This document shows positions 24,477 to 38,103 of a stretch of 64,000 bases of DNA, piece by piece. The DNA comes from Guadua angustifolia (taxonomy: Eukaryota > Streptophyta > Magnoliopsida > Poales > Poaceae): contig CM070501.1 in the NCBI GenBank assembly GCA_036346375.1, positions 35,670,539 through 35,734,538 on the forward strand, given 5' to 3'. Both the position numbers and the translations under genes were made by a program. Position 1 is the first letter of the stretch; every line of letters begins with the position of its first letter. The notes under the pieces were generated by a model. The model saw only the letters and a list, made by a program, of their open reading frames with translations. It did no database searches and was not told where the DNA came from.

Positions 24477-26935
24477 TACGACAAATGATGATATATGGAG
24501 GTGCATGAATACATCAGTAGGTTCACCAAGAGATCTTCTGTAATATACTCTCATTGATATTACATCATTTGTCAGAAAATGCAATACACAATCATGCAGT
24601 AGCTTTTTGCAGAATACAGATGCATAATAGAACTGCACAAGCATGTGTATAAATAAATCTAGTACAAGTAACATACTAACTTGGTGTCTAACTTGATCAT
24701 CATAATTATATGCGACTTTTTATCATCCTTAGGTGGTGATACTATCTCAATGTAAATTTTGGTATTTTTTTAGAATAGTAAAAGTCTCTAATTATATAGT
24801 ACATCACTACATCTTTTCCTTGTCGATCAAGAATGGAATTATCCAGATGACTATCCATGCAGGGCAAATGTTCTTTAGCCTGTTGCCTCTAATTGCTAAA
24901 ATGTGTTTTATGTTTGAATCAAATTATGTCATGTCAGGCTACCACTGAGTACAGTAGATGCCTATGTCACAGGCTCATGGCCCTGGCGACTCTGTGAATC
25001 TCATGCTGTACGAGCTTATAGGATTCTGAAGTGTTGGTGCTCCTTGCAGAGGCTATGGCATCGGCTACACCGAGATAGGATGCAGTGTCCCAGTCATTGT
25101 GTTATGAAGGTCCATAGACATGTGAGAAGAGACACTTGCAAATCAGTACAAAGTACAAACTAAAGATTATGTTGTGGGTTTGATTCAAGAGGCGTGTGCC
25201 AGGCATAAGGCTGGCGAGGGTAGAGGTGGTGGATGTCGACACCGTTGTAGTGAGCGACGGAAATGAGGCTATCGGAGCCACCGGCCTTGTTAATCAGAAG
25301 GCACCACCAAGAGGTAAGATTTGTGGCAAACTCTAGACTGCCATTTTCATTCCTTTTTCCGCTTACAAATAGAAGCTGAACCATGAAATCTAAAATGAAC
25401 TAATGGATAGAACTAACTACTAGATAAGCAACAAACTAATGGATAGAATTAACTGCTAGAAAAGCAAAACAACATGCTAACCAATTGCTGCCCTCCCTCC
25501 TATGCTGTTACAGTTTTAGGTTTTTTGACTTTTATTTTTCTAGAGTTCCAATTTAGATTTATTCTATATAAAACTTTTTTTTGTGTGATCCTAATGGTTA
25601 TTAGGAGCTACCATAAAAATTTCATAGGATGATAAATCCTAGATATTTTTATAAAATCCTGACGCTGATCTATTAAGTTATTTGTATTTTCTATTTTTGA
25701 TTTTTCAAATGCATCACATGAGCTTTTTTTTGAAATTTTTATTTTAGTTCCCTAGGTACTATGAGAGATTTAATAAAAACTTCAAACGGCTATCACATTC
25801 GTACATTTTTATTAAATTGCGACAAGTGTACTGTTGTCAACCACCTATAACTGTTTTGATTTTAAATCTGCATTAAATGTGTCAAAATTCCTTTAAAACT
25901 TCTTAGAGGTTTTACAAGGCTTCATAAAAATTTTATGGATAATCATGCCTAGATGTTTTTGAACAAATCTAACAAGGTTCATATTCTTTGTTTAAATGGT
26001 GTTTTTTATTTTCTTGAGTTACTAAATATATTCAAATTCTTGTGAAACTTTTTGTGATCATTATATATATGGATTAGGATTTACCTAAATTTTTCCATAT
26101 ATTTTTCTCTTATGTGATTTAGCTTTTACATTTTAGAAAAGAGAAATCCAATTAATATGAAAGCATTTTCTTAAAGATAAAAATATAAGAAAAATTCTGG
26201 AAAGATAGAAATTCAAAATAAGATCATACTTCAAATTCATTTTCATTGTTTTTTCATTTTAGAAGAGAATTTCAATAATGTAAATGTTCTTTCCTAAAGA
26301 CCAAAATTCAAGAAAATAAGAAAAAAGGTCAAAATTAAAATTTAAATCTTAGTTTCAATTAAAACTTTTTATTTTATCCCTTTTAAAATTGTGTTTTATC
26401 TTTTTAAATTTTTTGGTGATGTTACACTTCTGCAGAGTGAAAAATGTTTGAAGGGCCGTGCCCACAATCATGGGAGATGCACGGGAACTTATTTAGTTTG
26501 TCCCAACTTTAATAAAACAATTTGTGAGAGGAATAAACTGTGGGGTAGCAGCCTAGAGTTTTGAATTGTCTTGGTAGTAGCCACTAGAAAGTGCAGGTAG
26601 TAGTCCAATGAAAATATAGCATATGGTGGTAAAAGCCACTCTCTGTTAATAAGAGGTTGGATCCCTTATTAGTATTATAAAATAATTGCTCAATTTCACT
26701 AAAACCCGATTTAGTTAAAATGCTAGGTCTTAGGTCTTGTCTAATTTTTTGTCTATTGCAATTGTGGCTTACTTCACATAAAAGAACCCTAAGCCTTCCC
26801 TTGTACAGCCTTGCATCTACTATGATTGCATTTTGTATGTTGGCTCATGGAGTATATCGGCACTCATACTCGCTCAATATAAATCAACTAAGAGTTATCA
26901 GATTAAGACCCCTATGCCTACTATGTCTCATCCTA
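24477..26935. other. AT-rich intergenic DNA, possibly old LTR-derived
   Basis: No gene is supported. A block near 26425-26480 (cagagtgaaaaatgtttgaa, then caatcatgggagatgcacgg) resembles one near 31190-31240 and motifs I recall from gypsy-type LTRs. Boundaries cannot be set. Confidence 0.4.
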
Positions 26936-28087
26936 TAGCACCCTAATTTTTTAATCTTTTGAAAGTTTTAAAAATAAAAGGAACCATCTGAATTTTCTTG
27001 TATTAATTAAAGCTTAATTTAAATTTCCCAGAATAATATTATTCAATTTGACTAATCTAAATGCCAATTAAAAATAGTTTTAGTTGGATTCCATTTGCTG
27101 CAAGGAATTCTTTTGTATTTTCTTAGAATTTTTGGATCTTGTTTACTATTTCTTTGAATTTCCAGCATTTTCTTAATTCCAAAATCCTTTCCAAATTTTG
27201 AAAATCCCATTGGGCTGAATTTGGATGGCCCATCTTCTTTCCCAGGACACCGGCCTGCAAGCCCTTCCCTGGCCCTCCTTTCCTCGACTTGCCCCACCGA
27301 CCCGCTTGGCCCAACAACCACCACGCGCATCTTGGCTTGACCCAACCAAAACCATATCCGCATTGTTTATCCTCTCCGTAAATCACGCGCGCCATACCAC
27401 ATCGAGTTCGTGAAACGTATACCAACACATCCCCTTCGTGTATAAAAACTTGAGCCAACCGTGTTATGAGGATCGTCTCGTCATCCTCTTCCAAAACCCT
27501 AAGCAATGCCTCCTCCACGCTGAATCGAGCTTAAGAAGCTGTGCACGCCATCAACTTTCGTCGGCCCAATTCATCACCAATGATGAGTCTCCACCAACAC
27601 TTTCTACATCCTCAGGTCCACCTCGTCGTGTTCTTCATGTTACTCCCCTCTTCTTCCCTAGAAACCCACCGGAGTTTGTCACCACCATGCAACCCATCAC
27701 GCCGCTACTTTCTTTCCTGGCGCTAGTTACTGTGGTCACCGTTGATCAAAATTGATCACATCACGTTTTTTTGCCACAATCTCTTTGCCTAGAACCTAGT
27801 TCCCAACCTCGCATCCATGTTGTCCTTGGAGTCACTAGTGATCGCCAGACTCAATCACCACCTCTGAGCTAATGCGGCTGTTCGCGTCAGCACCACCTCA
27901 CCGCTAGATTAGCACGTGCTGCCAACATGTCGTCCTAATCAATCGCCTGTATGCAGATCTAAATCTATCTCAATGAAATGTGAGTCCCACATGTCATACA
28001 CCCGAGCCATGAACATAGTCCACCATAGACCAAAAGTTTCCCTCAAACTTGGTCCATAGACCATGTGAAAGCATATAGGCCCCCATG

Positions 28088-29558
28088 TGTTTAGGGTTTT
28101 GGTAATTAATGACAATCGAGGCTAATAGACTAACGGTGTTTGCATGAGTAAGTTGAAAACAGGAAAAGCTAAAGAATTGGAGGAAGATCGACTCTTCAAG
28201 GATATCGAAATGTCACAAATACGAAAAGGAAGGAGTACGCACCAAAGAAGCAAAAGATATGAAGGTATAAAATTTTAGAGCTATTTTCTAGTCATTTTAC
28301 CGATCTCGAAGTTGGAAGAAAAGATCGGATTGTTAGGATAGTCGCCGTACTATTAAGAGGGACTTGACGAGAGTCTTGAACTTAAGTGTGCATCTAATAT
28401 GGCTCAATAATTTAAAAGTATCCGGTCATGCATTCATATAGATGTTTAAATCAGAATTTCACTTGGGTAAGCACTCATCGTTAGGTAGTGGGCGTGTAAT
28501 CATAAATCTTGGTACTACCCGGTAGTTATCTTCTTGATAGCTATATGACGAGAGCTGCCAGATTTTATTCTTGACCCAAGACTACGCGAGGGTAGAGAGT
28601 AGTAGCATTTGTACTACCCCTACAATGGCGGTAGCTTTTTTACAATGGCATGCTTTTCTTTGGTCGGCAGGTCTTGATACTACCGCACCCTAAGCGATAG
28701 TACCACCACATAAAAACGACAAGAATGGCCACGTGTCGAGCATTAATTGCCTTTGTATAGCCGTTGGGGCCTAAGGCGATACTACTAGAGCCCTAGAGGC
28801 GGTAGTACCGGCCGTAACGATTTTTCCTGATTAATTTTATATAACGGCTAGTTTGAGTTGTGGGGGGTTATAAATACCCCCTCACCTGTGCTAGGGGCTG
28901 GTTGGTGACTCCATTGAATACTCTTGAGCGTAGCAACACTCTCCACACTCTTGTGCATTCAATTCTTGATTCTTGAGTTCTAGGAGAGAAAATTGAGTGC
29001 ATTGCATTAGTGAGCCATATTGATTGCACTCTAGAGCTTCAAGCATTCTTCAAGTTTGTTATTCTTGGAGGTTGCCGCCTCCTAGACGGCTTGGAGGCGT
29101 GAGGCTCTGGTGATCTTCACAAAGAAGATTGTGTGAATGCCCGGACGGTTGTGAAGGCAAGGAGCTCGCCTACCCGGAGCGGGGAAGAGCTACCTCTAGT
29201 GATCGGGGAAGGCTCAAGCGAGTGGAGCCGGCTTGAAGGAGTTCAAGTCACCTCAACGTGGAGTAGGGGAGACCGGCAAGTCTCCGAGACCACGGGATAA
29301 AATTCGTGCTCATCATTTGTGGTTTGCGTCATTCTTACTATTGTGTTATTACTAGAAATTTGATCATCCTTGTGATATACTTGTTCATCCTCTAAAGTAA
29401 TTTAGTAGAAGGATTAATTGGTGATCATTAGAATTGATAGATATTTAAAGTTGTCAATCTTGTCACTTGTGCTTAGAAATATCTAAACTTGAAATTTAGC
29501 GTAGAAAATTTAAAAACCTCCTATTCACCCCCCTCTAGTCGGTATCCTTGATCCTACA
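28088..29558. mobile_element. Copia-type solo LTR (1,471 bp) with perfect 5-bp target duplication
   Basis: Starts TGTTTAGGGTTTTGGTAATT and ends GGTATCCTTGATCCTACA. CCATG lies on both sides (28083-28087 and 29559-29563). The opening (ggttttggtaattaatgaca), the internal gccgtactattaagaggg at about 28345 and the ending cacccccctctagtcgg are familiar from SIRE/Maximus-like copia LTRs of grasses. No internal coding region remains. Confidence 0.9.
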
Positions 29559-30107
29559 CCATGGCTCCACTGTTCATCCTCTTATATCTTTTTTATTAAT
29601 TTATTTTAATTCCAAAAATTCATACGACCCACTTGTTAGCCACTCATATTCTCTCTCCCTTTGTATTTTTTTGATTTTCTCTCCCGTCAAAACTTTTAGA
29701 AGCCCATTCTCCTTCATATGAGCTTTGATTGAACCCATTTAAATTTCTAAATTCATCTAAAATCAAGCTCTTCATTCCATTGCTAGTTTTTTTTATTTGG
29801 TGTTTGTTTGAGTCTCAAATTATTATTTATTTGCATTTTTTGCTTTATTTTCTAGTAGATATTGATCCGAAGGAGTGAACGAAGGATTCAAAGAGTAAGA
29901 TTCGGCAACTACAGTGTACGAGCAGGGCAAGTAGTAACCTTTGATCGTGTTGAACCTATGTTTGCAGAAATATTTTATTTCATACAAATTGCATGCTACT
30001 TTTATGATAATGTTATTTACCAAGAGTAGTTATATAACTACTTGCCTTTATGTCACCTTAATTTTTGAAATGCCATGAATCAAATGTACCCTAGTTTAAG
30101 ACATTAA

Positions 30108-30490
30108 GGCCCTGTTTGGAAGCAATGTATTTTTATAGTTTCTAGGCAATACCATGGTTTCTAAGAATACCATGGTATTTTATACCATGAGGTGTTTGGT
30201 TACCATGCTAAAAGCTCTGTATTAAAAACCATGGTTTGATAGATACCATGGTATTTTTAGAGTATTTGAAACTCCACTCCAACCCAAAGTTTTCATAGTT
30301 TTGGCTAGCTTCTTGTCTATTTCCATTCAAATACCATGGTTTGTGATGTTGCATCCAAACAGTTGGTAGTTCCAAAAAATACCATGGTTTTTAAGGAGTT
30401 TAGTAAAACCATGGTATTCATGACAAAACAATTGCAAACCATAGTATACCAAAACCATAGTTTTGAAATACATTGCTTCCAAACAGAGCC
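30108..30490. mobile_element. Tourist-like MITE (383 bp, TAA target duplication)
   Basis: Left end ggccctgtttggaagcaatg; the reverse complement of the right end is ggctctgtttggaagcaatg. TAA occurs at 30105-30107 and 30491-30493. The interior repeats the palindromic core ataccatggtat many times. Confidence 0.9.
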
Positions 30491-31300
30491 TAATAGTTGG
30501 ACATAATTGTACTACCAATATTGGGTTACCGTAGCTATACTTAGACATGCTTAATTATACGATAGGCTTATATCATATGATGAAGTATGATAATCTTGAC
30601 TTAATGAGATAAAGAATTGTGGCTCATAGTCACTCTTGTAAAATTTATTGTGCCACAGCAGGGTATGCCATTGATCTTGGTTATATGGAATGATTTTCAC
30701 TCAGGAAAGTAATTGTGTATTAAGAGGTATGGTTAGCACATTTGGGATGTGGATGTGTTGTCCAAGACTATTTAAGGACTTTATCTTATGCGACATTCAA
30801 CTGGGCCTACTCGAACAATCATATGTCTAGTATGGAACAGATCTAGCTAAATAACCTATCGTCTACTTATGCTCCTCTGCTCGTACAACCAATAGGTGTG
30901 TGAACGGAGGGTTACTCTGACTCGATAAAACACCGGGTGTACGGTGATGATTGAAGAGTTACTCCATTCTCTCTCACAATAGTGAGCCTCTATTAAAGAC
31001 ATGGGATGTGTGTTAGGAGTAAACCAGCTAGTCATATCTTAGGGTTGAGGGAATATACTCACCAGGTAGGGTGATACTAGTGTACATAGTGTAAATGCCT
31101 TGTTGTGAACTTCTTAGCCACACTCTATCATGTTGAGTGTGAACAGGCAGTACAAGTTAATCATATATTGTAGGTAAAGCAGTGCAACCTTTATAGAGTG
31201 TAAAACTATTTGAATAGTCATATCTGCGATCATGGGCATGCCTGAAAATGTCACATGAGATATAGAGTTTTTTATGAAAATATTAGATTAAGAAATAGTT

Positions 31301-33025
31301 GGAAAGTGAATAGGGAGTTTACTAGTGATTTTGATGTCTAAACAGCTTACTACAAAGTCAAATCTAAATAAGGGGATGACTTTTAACTAGTTTTTTTCCA
31401 AGAATAGTAAGTCTTCATATAACTAAAAGCCAAAAGCCTCCTAAAATGCTTTTTTTTCTATTGACAGTTGTTTTTATATCAATACCATCAAAGCTAGGAT
31501 AAAACTATCTACCTCTACCATGTATAAAAATGAACTACTTTTAAGTAAAAAAAACTAGCTTTAAACTATATAAACCAAAAAATCTAACCTAAAAAAAAGT
31601 GTACCTTAGTGCTTGAGACCTCAGTACATGTTCCAACTTCAAAACATAGTGGCAGTCTGGCAGAAGAGCACACATGCCGCCGGCCCAACATGCGATGCAG
31701 GGCAGCACCGCACATGCTGGGCCTCATTATAGCCGGATATCCGGATTTATAATAGGGAAAGTATCTGGAAAAATACGAGGAATACCCCGGTGGATAAAAA
31801 TGTCTCTGAAATTGATCCATTTCCTGATTTAACTATCTGAATCTGGCTCTAAATCCGATCGGATAGGTAACTAGTTTCCCAAATACGGTCGTGATTATAT
31901 TCTATTTCGGATCGGACTAGAAATATTTGCCCAAATTTCACCTCTAGTTATAAGAAAAAATCCATATAACACCCTACACTTTGGTCAAAAATCTATCTAG
32001 TACCTCAAACTATGAAATTAGACATTTGACCCCTCAAACTTTGTAATTCAGTTCTAATAACACACTGAATGACATGTTGATTAAATTTAGATGAATGACA
32101 GATGGAACCCATATAGGCTTATCCCCGAATCAAAAAATACAGGGAGGGAACTATAGGGGCCGACATGGCATGAAGCTTGGCGAGGAAGAAGCCCCTATGT
32201 ACCCCACTTGTCATTGACATAAACTTGATCAGCATATGATAAAACCATCTACTCATCACACCACGCTGGTAATACCACTATAGAAAACCGGTTTAGGTTG
32301 TTATTTGAACCGGATTGCAAAGTTTTAAATCAAATAACTAATTTAGTAGTTCGGGGCATTAGACTGGCTTTCAAACAAATTTTATGGTGTTGTACGGATT
32401 TTTTACCCTAGTTATACATAGAAAGTAAACGGAAACAAGGATGACTCTATCGGCAATATAATGCCAGCTGCAAAGTATTCTACATACATAGATTAACAAA
32501 GGGGCACGATCCAAAATCACTGGATCGACCTGCAGATGTTGTCTTCATGGAATCTTTCTTTGGCGTGTATCCCATTTCTTCATGTGCATTCTACTTCCAC
32601 ACAGACGCAATCTTCCACCGTATAATCTTCCAACCAATAAGCTGCGAGATCGGAAGATGCTCTTACCCAAGCCAGTGACGCAGGATGTACTAGTCCCGAC
32701 ATCATGCCGATAAACAGCGAGATACGTACCCTTATCGAGATGTTTTAAAAACAGATAGGTCGTACTGTTCAATTTGCTGTGCTGCACGATGATAACGAAA
32801 GCAAAGGATAATTACACAGCTCTTGAAAAACAATTCATTGGTAATAATCTCAAGACAATCACCAAGGGGCGATTCATCAATCATAATGATGGAAGTGTAT
32901 GTGGATGTTTCTTCAGCCGCACAAGTACATATCCAACTATATATCACCACATCACTCAAAAAAATTATATCTCATCACCGTAGCCATGTGTTGAACTGCC
33001 TATCCGGCAGGTAGCAAGTACTTTG

Positions 33026-33028
<3 letters not shown>
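31301..33028. other. Intergenic DNA with MITE-like debris
   Basis: No gene is supported. Segments near 31730-31960 (gccggatatccggattta, ending caaatttcacctctagttat) and near 31970-32410 (ataacaccctacactttggt) look like common grass MITEs, but I could not pair their ends confidently. Confidence 0.45.

Positions 33029-33084
<56 letters not shown>
33029..33084. repeat. (TA)28 microsatellite
   Basis: An uninterrupted TA tract of 56 bases. It begins 34 bp beyond the AMP1-like stop codon on that gene's strand, so it probably lies in the 3' UTR. Tract length is likely variable and may be mis-sized by sequencing. Confidence 0.97.
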
Positions 33085-33089
<5 letters not shown>

Positions 33090-33118
33090 AAATGCTGTGG
33101 TGACGTTTAACTCGTGTA

Positions 33119-36100
33119 TCATGTCAGTCTACCGTCCAGCACTGCCGAAGCCTTGGAAACAGCCCTTGCACCCCTGTAAATTTCATGCTGCAAGAGCCGC
33201 CAAGATTCCGCCGTCTTGAGCTTCTTCGCCTTGTCGATGGCCGAGACGATACCAGGGAATGCTTTGGTGCCCCAGTCGTCCTGGTCCGACGATGCATATA
33301 TCTGCCGAAAGAAAATGATCGCACGTAGTTCGTCACTGTGTCAACTCTAGAGTTCACTTCACAAAGGTACATCAAATTGCAAATCCGCAGACCTGATACT
33401 CACCATGTGTTTGTACCACGGTCTCCCAGCCAGCCCTTCTCTGTTGGTGAAGGCTCGCTCTGCCATCATCAGTCTGTCGTTGATTTCTCTGACTTTTAGT
33501 GTGTGTTCTTTTGTCTTTAGGCCCCAATTTTCCGCTTGCAGCATCTGCAATGAAGAAATGAGAAATTTTAGTTGGAAATTTCAGCAAAAGTTACACCTCA
33601 TACACTTACGCTTCACTGGAATTGATTGGTGTTACCTTCTTTTCTTTGTGAATTTTTGTGGCTGCCTTCTCAAGTTGGTGGATTGACTTGCGCAGTGGAG
33701 CGAAGCTGACGAGACATCCTGTGCATTCACGTTCCAAAGTTTTCGTGCAATTCTGCAATAAACAGGACGGCAGATAATTCATGTCAAGCATTTATTGGAG
33801 CTACTCCTACCAGTGTTGATAATTTCATAATCAAACGTCTACCAATCAACATGGAGTGAATTTTATACCTCAATTCTGTTTCAGCTTAATTGATAAAATG
33901 GAATTGGGCCTTTGCCCAGTGATTCTAAATTGTATGATTGTATCTCAATTGCAAAAAGGAAAAAAAAACCTCCAGTTCAGACACGTAGGAGACATAATTG
34001 AAGGGTATGATCTCATCATCTGCAAGTCTCAAAGCAATCAGACCCCAAACGCTTGCCACTACATGATTTACAAGGAAAATGGATTAGTCAGCACTTGGAT
34101 GAGATGGAAAAGCTTTTGAAACAATAGCTGGTTCAGTACATGCTACATGTCTGTGGAACAATGGATCTCCAAACCTCTCCATCCAAATATAATCATCATA
34201 CAGTGAGTGGTAAACAGGGTACTCTTTAACTGCAAGAGCAACAACATTTAGAGCAGATGCTACAGGAGTAATAACAGCACAGACTGCAAAGATATGGTAC
34301 CTACTTCCTAGGCTTGCGAATTCCTTTAAGTAAATCACAACAACCGAGTAACAAAAAAGAAAGGAGTTCCTGATATTAATGCGCCAAGAATAGTTTCACT
34401 TACATAGTCCGTAAGACATGTCAAGTGACGGGACTCCAATATGCTGGACAAAAGCAGCAAAATCTGTTCCTGCCCCAGCCACTCTAGTAATCTGAAAATA
34501 GGAGCTTATCACTTCAACACATGGTAACAATATTTCAGATCCAATGGAATGGAGTTTTAATTATCACCCATTTGGGCCAGAACAGAATTATAAAACCATT
34601 TCACCACTCTACACACCGGAGGATGATGGCGAATCATAGAGTCATACAAGGTCTGAGATGGATCGTCAGGATCTGGTACCTTAAAAAAAAAAACAGGAGG
34701 AAGAAAAATGAATTTGGTGCCTATGTAAGACTGCAACAGACTGATATTCGCTGCAGCCCATGAATTTTGGATGTACTTGTGATTTTACAGTTGCATGGAA
34801 CCACTTCCGGTTTGTATCCAATTTGTAGAAAGGAAAGAAGAGGTAGAGCTTAAATACCATTCTACTTGCTTCTTTGATCAATTCATCCAGTTGAGGGGTT
34901 GCACGGGGCATAAGACCTCCAGGACCAAACACTGATATGTCCACATTCAGATAAGCAATAGCTCTTGAAGCTAGCATGTCCATGTTCTCCTCGGCCCATT
35001 CAGTAGAGCCTATCTGAGACATTGGGTTTGTCTGAAATTACCGCACATGCCTGTAAATAAACAAGCATACGAGAACAAGTAAGGACATACTAGAGCAAAC
35101 TCTTCTGCATCCCAACTGCACACGATGATTGTTCGTCTAGGCCTCCATCCCTTCTTTTGCAGCTTGGACAACCTCTCCGCAATCTATACACAAAAGGTGG
35201 GAAAGTGACATTATACCCTCAATCTGTTAAATATGTATTCTATTCTCGGGGAAGAAAACACGCCTTCAAAATTTGTTCTTTGAAGATTGAGACAATGTTT
35301 TAGCACTATGTACGCTAAGATATACAACAGTTCCAAATGTTCAAGATGCCTTCAAAACTGCTCTAAAAGCTTCACCGTGATAAGCAGGAGCAATTACCTC
35401 AAGCATGGCTGCCGTTCCACTGTTGGGATCAACTGCTCCAAATGTCCAGGCATCGCGATGGTTGCCTATGATCACATATCTGGAATTATACAAAACAAAT
35501 TTAACCTTGTCAGCTTTGCCTTGGCCGTGCCTTAAGGGGGGCCCTACAAAATTTCCAAGCAGGAATCATCTCCTTGTATTACCCTTCTGGTTCTGCATGC
35601 TTAGCTATTAACATTGACCAAAGAAGGATTGCTCTGGCCGTAACATCTCTAATTTACCCATAGTTGACTAATAGTCATTAACGAACGCTAACATATTTGC
35701 GCATGTGACTTCAGATTTGACAGACAAACGAACGTAGGAAGTTAGTGCAGGGCCAGGGCATGAACTAACAACGATCAAACGTCCATACATTTCTCAAGGG
35801 CTAGTCTAAACTCTAAAGTCTAAACCATGACACCACGTGCATGTGTTATTTGTACAACTGTGCTGAGTGTCACTGCATCTCCTATTTTGCAGACTGCGGT
35901 TGACCGAAACTAAGCAAAAACGGTGCAGTAAAACAGAAGAATCTACGATAGAATACTTACCTATCAGGCTCTTCATTTCCTTGGATCACAGCAAAGACGT
36001 TTTCGATGGTTGCTAAGGTGTCATTTCCCTGCAGGTCACAGCGGCAATAATGAATGCTATGCAATAATGTACGCTCGATAACGAGTGGTTCTTGACTAGG

Positions 36101-37163
36101 AACACTAGGCTCCACTCACAATGTACGTGAAGTTTAGCACGGCTGGCCCGGGCCCGAGCCGGTACACGGGCGCGTCCTCGCCGCCCTGCCACTCAGGCGG
36201 CGCCACGCCGCCGCCCATCGCCTTTTGGATTGTCTCCCCGTCCCTCGCCGACACCGGCAGCGCCGGGATGCCGGGCATCGCGTCGCTCCCGTCCAGCTCC
36301 TCCCTGCTCAGCCGCTCGCAGTCCTCCCCAGCCGCGCACGACGGCCACAGCGGCGTGGTCGGGTCGCCGTTCCCGTAGTAGAGGGTCCCCACCTGCACGC
36401 CGGTCGGCGGCAGCCACCGCGCGTCGGGGAACCACTTCCTCTTCCCCTTCGCACCGACGCCACCGAAGTCCTTGGCGTCGGTGTAGACGATCGCCGCGGC
36501 GGCGCCCGCGGCTTGCGCGTTCCGCACCATGTCCTCGCAGTGGATGTCCCCGTAGCGCACGAGCGCGACCTTTCCGGTGACGTCCACGCCGCGGGAGGCG
36601 AGGTAGGCGTAGTCCTGCTCGTGGCCGTAGTTGGCGTACACGACCTCGGCGGCGACGGAGCCGGAGGCGGAGTAGGCGAAGTAGGTGGGGATGACCTCGG
36701 CCGCCGCCTCGGCGTAGGGGTCGCCGGGGTAGGTCTCCTGGACCAGGGCGAAGACAGTGGAGGGGCGACCGGGCGCCACTGAGAGGGAGAGGGAGCGGTG
36801 GACGGGGAAGGAGAGGAGGACGGAGTAGGGCGTGACGCGGGTGGGGAAGGAGAGGGAGGAGAGCGCAGCGCGGACGTACTCGGCGGCGGCGGCGTTGGCC
36901 TCGGTGCCAGCCACATGGGGGCGGAGTGTGAGAGCGCGGAGGTGCGCGGCGGCGGTGGCGTTGGAGCCGAGGGTGAGGAAGAGCGCGTGGTAGCGCGACG
37001 ACGGGGTGGGCGCGACGAGGAGGTGGTAGGAGGCGACCAAGGCCGCGGCGAGGGCCAGGAAATTAAGGTACCTGCGCATCCCCGTGCCGCTGCCGCCGCC
37101 GCCGCCGGCGGTAGTGGGCGAGGGGGTGAGGAGGAGCGGCTGCTGCTTGCCGCGGCGAGACAT
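33119..37163 (-). CDS. AMP1/VP8-type glutamate carboxypeptidase-like protein, 12 exons (737 aa)
   Basis: Exons (minus): 36120-37163, 35961-36028, 35398-35479, 35091-35183, 34858-35013, 34617-34679, 34404-34491, 34140-34229, 33970-34058, 33636-33752, 33404-33544, 33119-33301. All junctions are GT-AG and in phase, totalling 2,214 nt including the stop. The protein is a type II membrane M28 peptidase homologue: short basic N-terminus, signal anchor at about residues 29-52, protease-associated domain within about 150-290, peptidase domain from about 350, TFR-like dimerisation domain at the C-terminus. Zinc and catalytic residues known from human GCPII are present: H378 and D388, E425-E426, D454 and H539 (PVYHSLYDDY). 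Plant members (AMP1, LAMP1, VP8, PLA3) are ER proteins that limit shoot-meristem size. I cannot say which paralogue this is. The gene appears intact. Confidence 0.95.
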
Positions 37164-37435
37164 GAGCGCGTGGCGAGTGGTATACGGGACAGGTTACTAC
37201 TGCACAGACATCGGAGTTCAATTTGCAAAGTTGGCAGCACCGGTAGTCATACGTACTTATGTAGTTGTATCGTTTAGATTTCTGAGTAGCGCATCGACGG
37301 CCAACCATAGAATATTAAGGCAGATTTCTGAGTAGCTTGGTTGATCCAGTTTGGTATAGTATTTCTGGTGAGATTTGGTGCATGACTCATCATTCATGAG
37401 TAGGTCCAACTCACTAGCTCATGCTTTTGGTTTAA

Positions 37436-37784
37436 CTAGTTCAATGCCCGTGCGTTGCTACGAAAAATAAAATTAATAACAGAACATAAAGGTCAAGCAA
37501 TAAAAGAAAATTGTGCTACAAGATCAAACATCTATTTCTCCCGATTACGAAGAAACGGGGACGCATCGGAGAAGGCATCTAGACTCGCAGATGGAGCGGC
37601 TGTCGTGTTCGTGGAGAAATCGAGAGGTGAGCATATCGTAAGGAACAGAGCGAAAAACAACTTAGGTTTTTTGCCATCGGTCGATTCGGTTTTTTCCGTC
37701 GGTAGTTTTTTTCACGGTTTAGACGTGGGTTGGTAGTGGAGAACGGACGTATCACCACCAACTCCTAATTAGAAGTAGTAGAGA
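37436..37784 (-). mobile_element. Mini-Helitron (349 bp) sharing the 3' end of the larger element
   Basis: On the minus strand: A|TCTCTACTACTTCTAATT at 37784, then GTTGGTGGTGATACG, ending at the hairpin and CTAG|T at 37436. Its 5' end matches that of the 4.6-kb element for the first 11 bases and again at GTTGGTGG. It contains no gene. It may be a complete element whose 3' end was used by read-through from an upstream element. Confidence 0.6.
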
Positions 37785-37791
37785 TATTTAT

Positions 37792-37976
37792 AAAACTTAA
37801 TAAAATTATAAAATTATGAAAGTGTTTTTTCGTGACAAATCTATATATGATTTTCATGTATACAATTTAAATATTTAAAAAGGTATTGACAGTCAAGTTT
37901 CAAAAGCCTGGTTGCATCTCGCCCAAAACGATAACTATTTGTGACTGAAGAGAGTGTAAATACTACTTCCATCTTA
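37792..37976. mobile_element. Stowaway-like MITE fragment
   Basis: The reverse complement reads ggaagtagtatttacactct, then atagttatcgttttgggcga and tacatgaaaatcatatatag, similar to the MITE at 17979 (gttgtcgttttgga). One end seems missing. It lies between the mini-Helitron and the Erlin fragment. Confidence 0.45.
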
Positions 37977-38103
37977 AAGAGGTACTAATGTCTCTTCCTT
38001 TTGATTCTCACATGTACTGAACGGCTTCATGGAAATCCCATTCCTAGCTTCCATGCGGGATCACAAAACAACCAATGTTCCTTCCAATTCACAGAAGACA
38101 CTA

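Larger units (their letters stand above)
26936..31300. mobile_element. Probable old gypsy-type LTR remnant, interrupted by younger insertions
   Basis: A start like agcaccctaattttttaatc, a central C-rich part (27220-27700) and a terminal motif near 31190-31240 (tagagtgtaaaactatttga and gcgatcatgggcatgcctg) recall the layout of long gypsy LTRs in grasses. It is interrupted by the solo LTR at 28088-29558 and the MITE at 30108-30490. No gag-pol reading frame is seen. Class and ends are inference. Confidence 0.35.
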
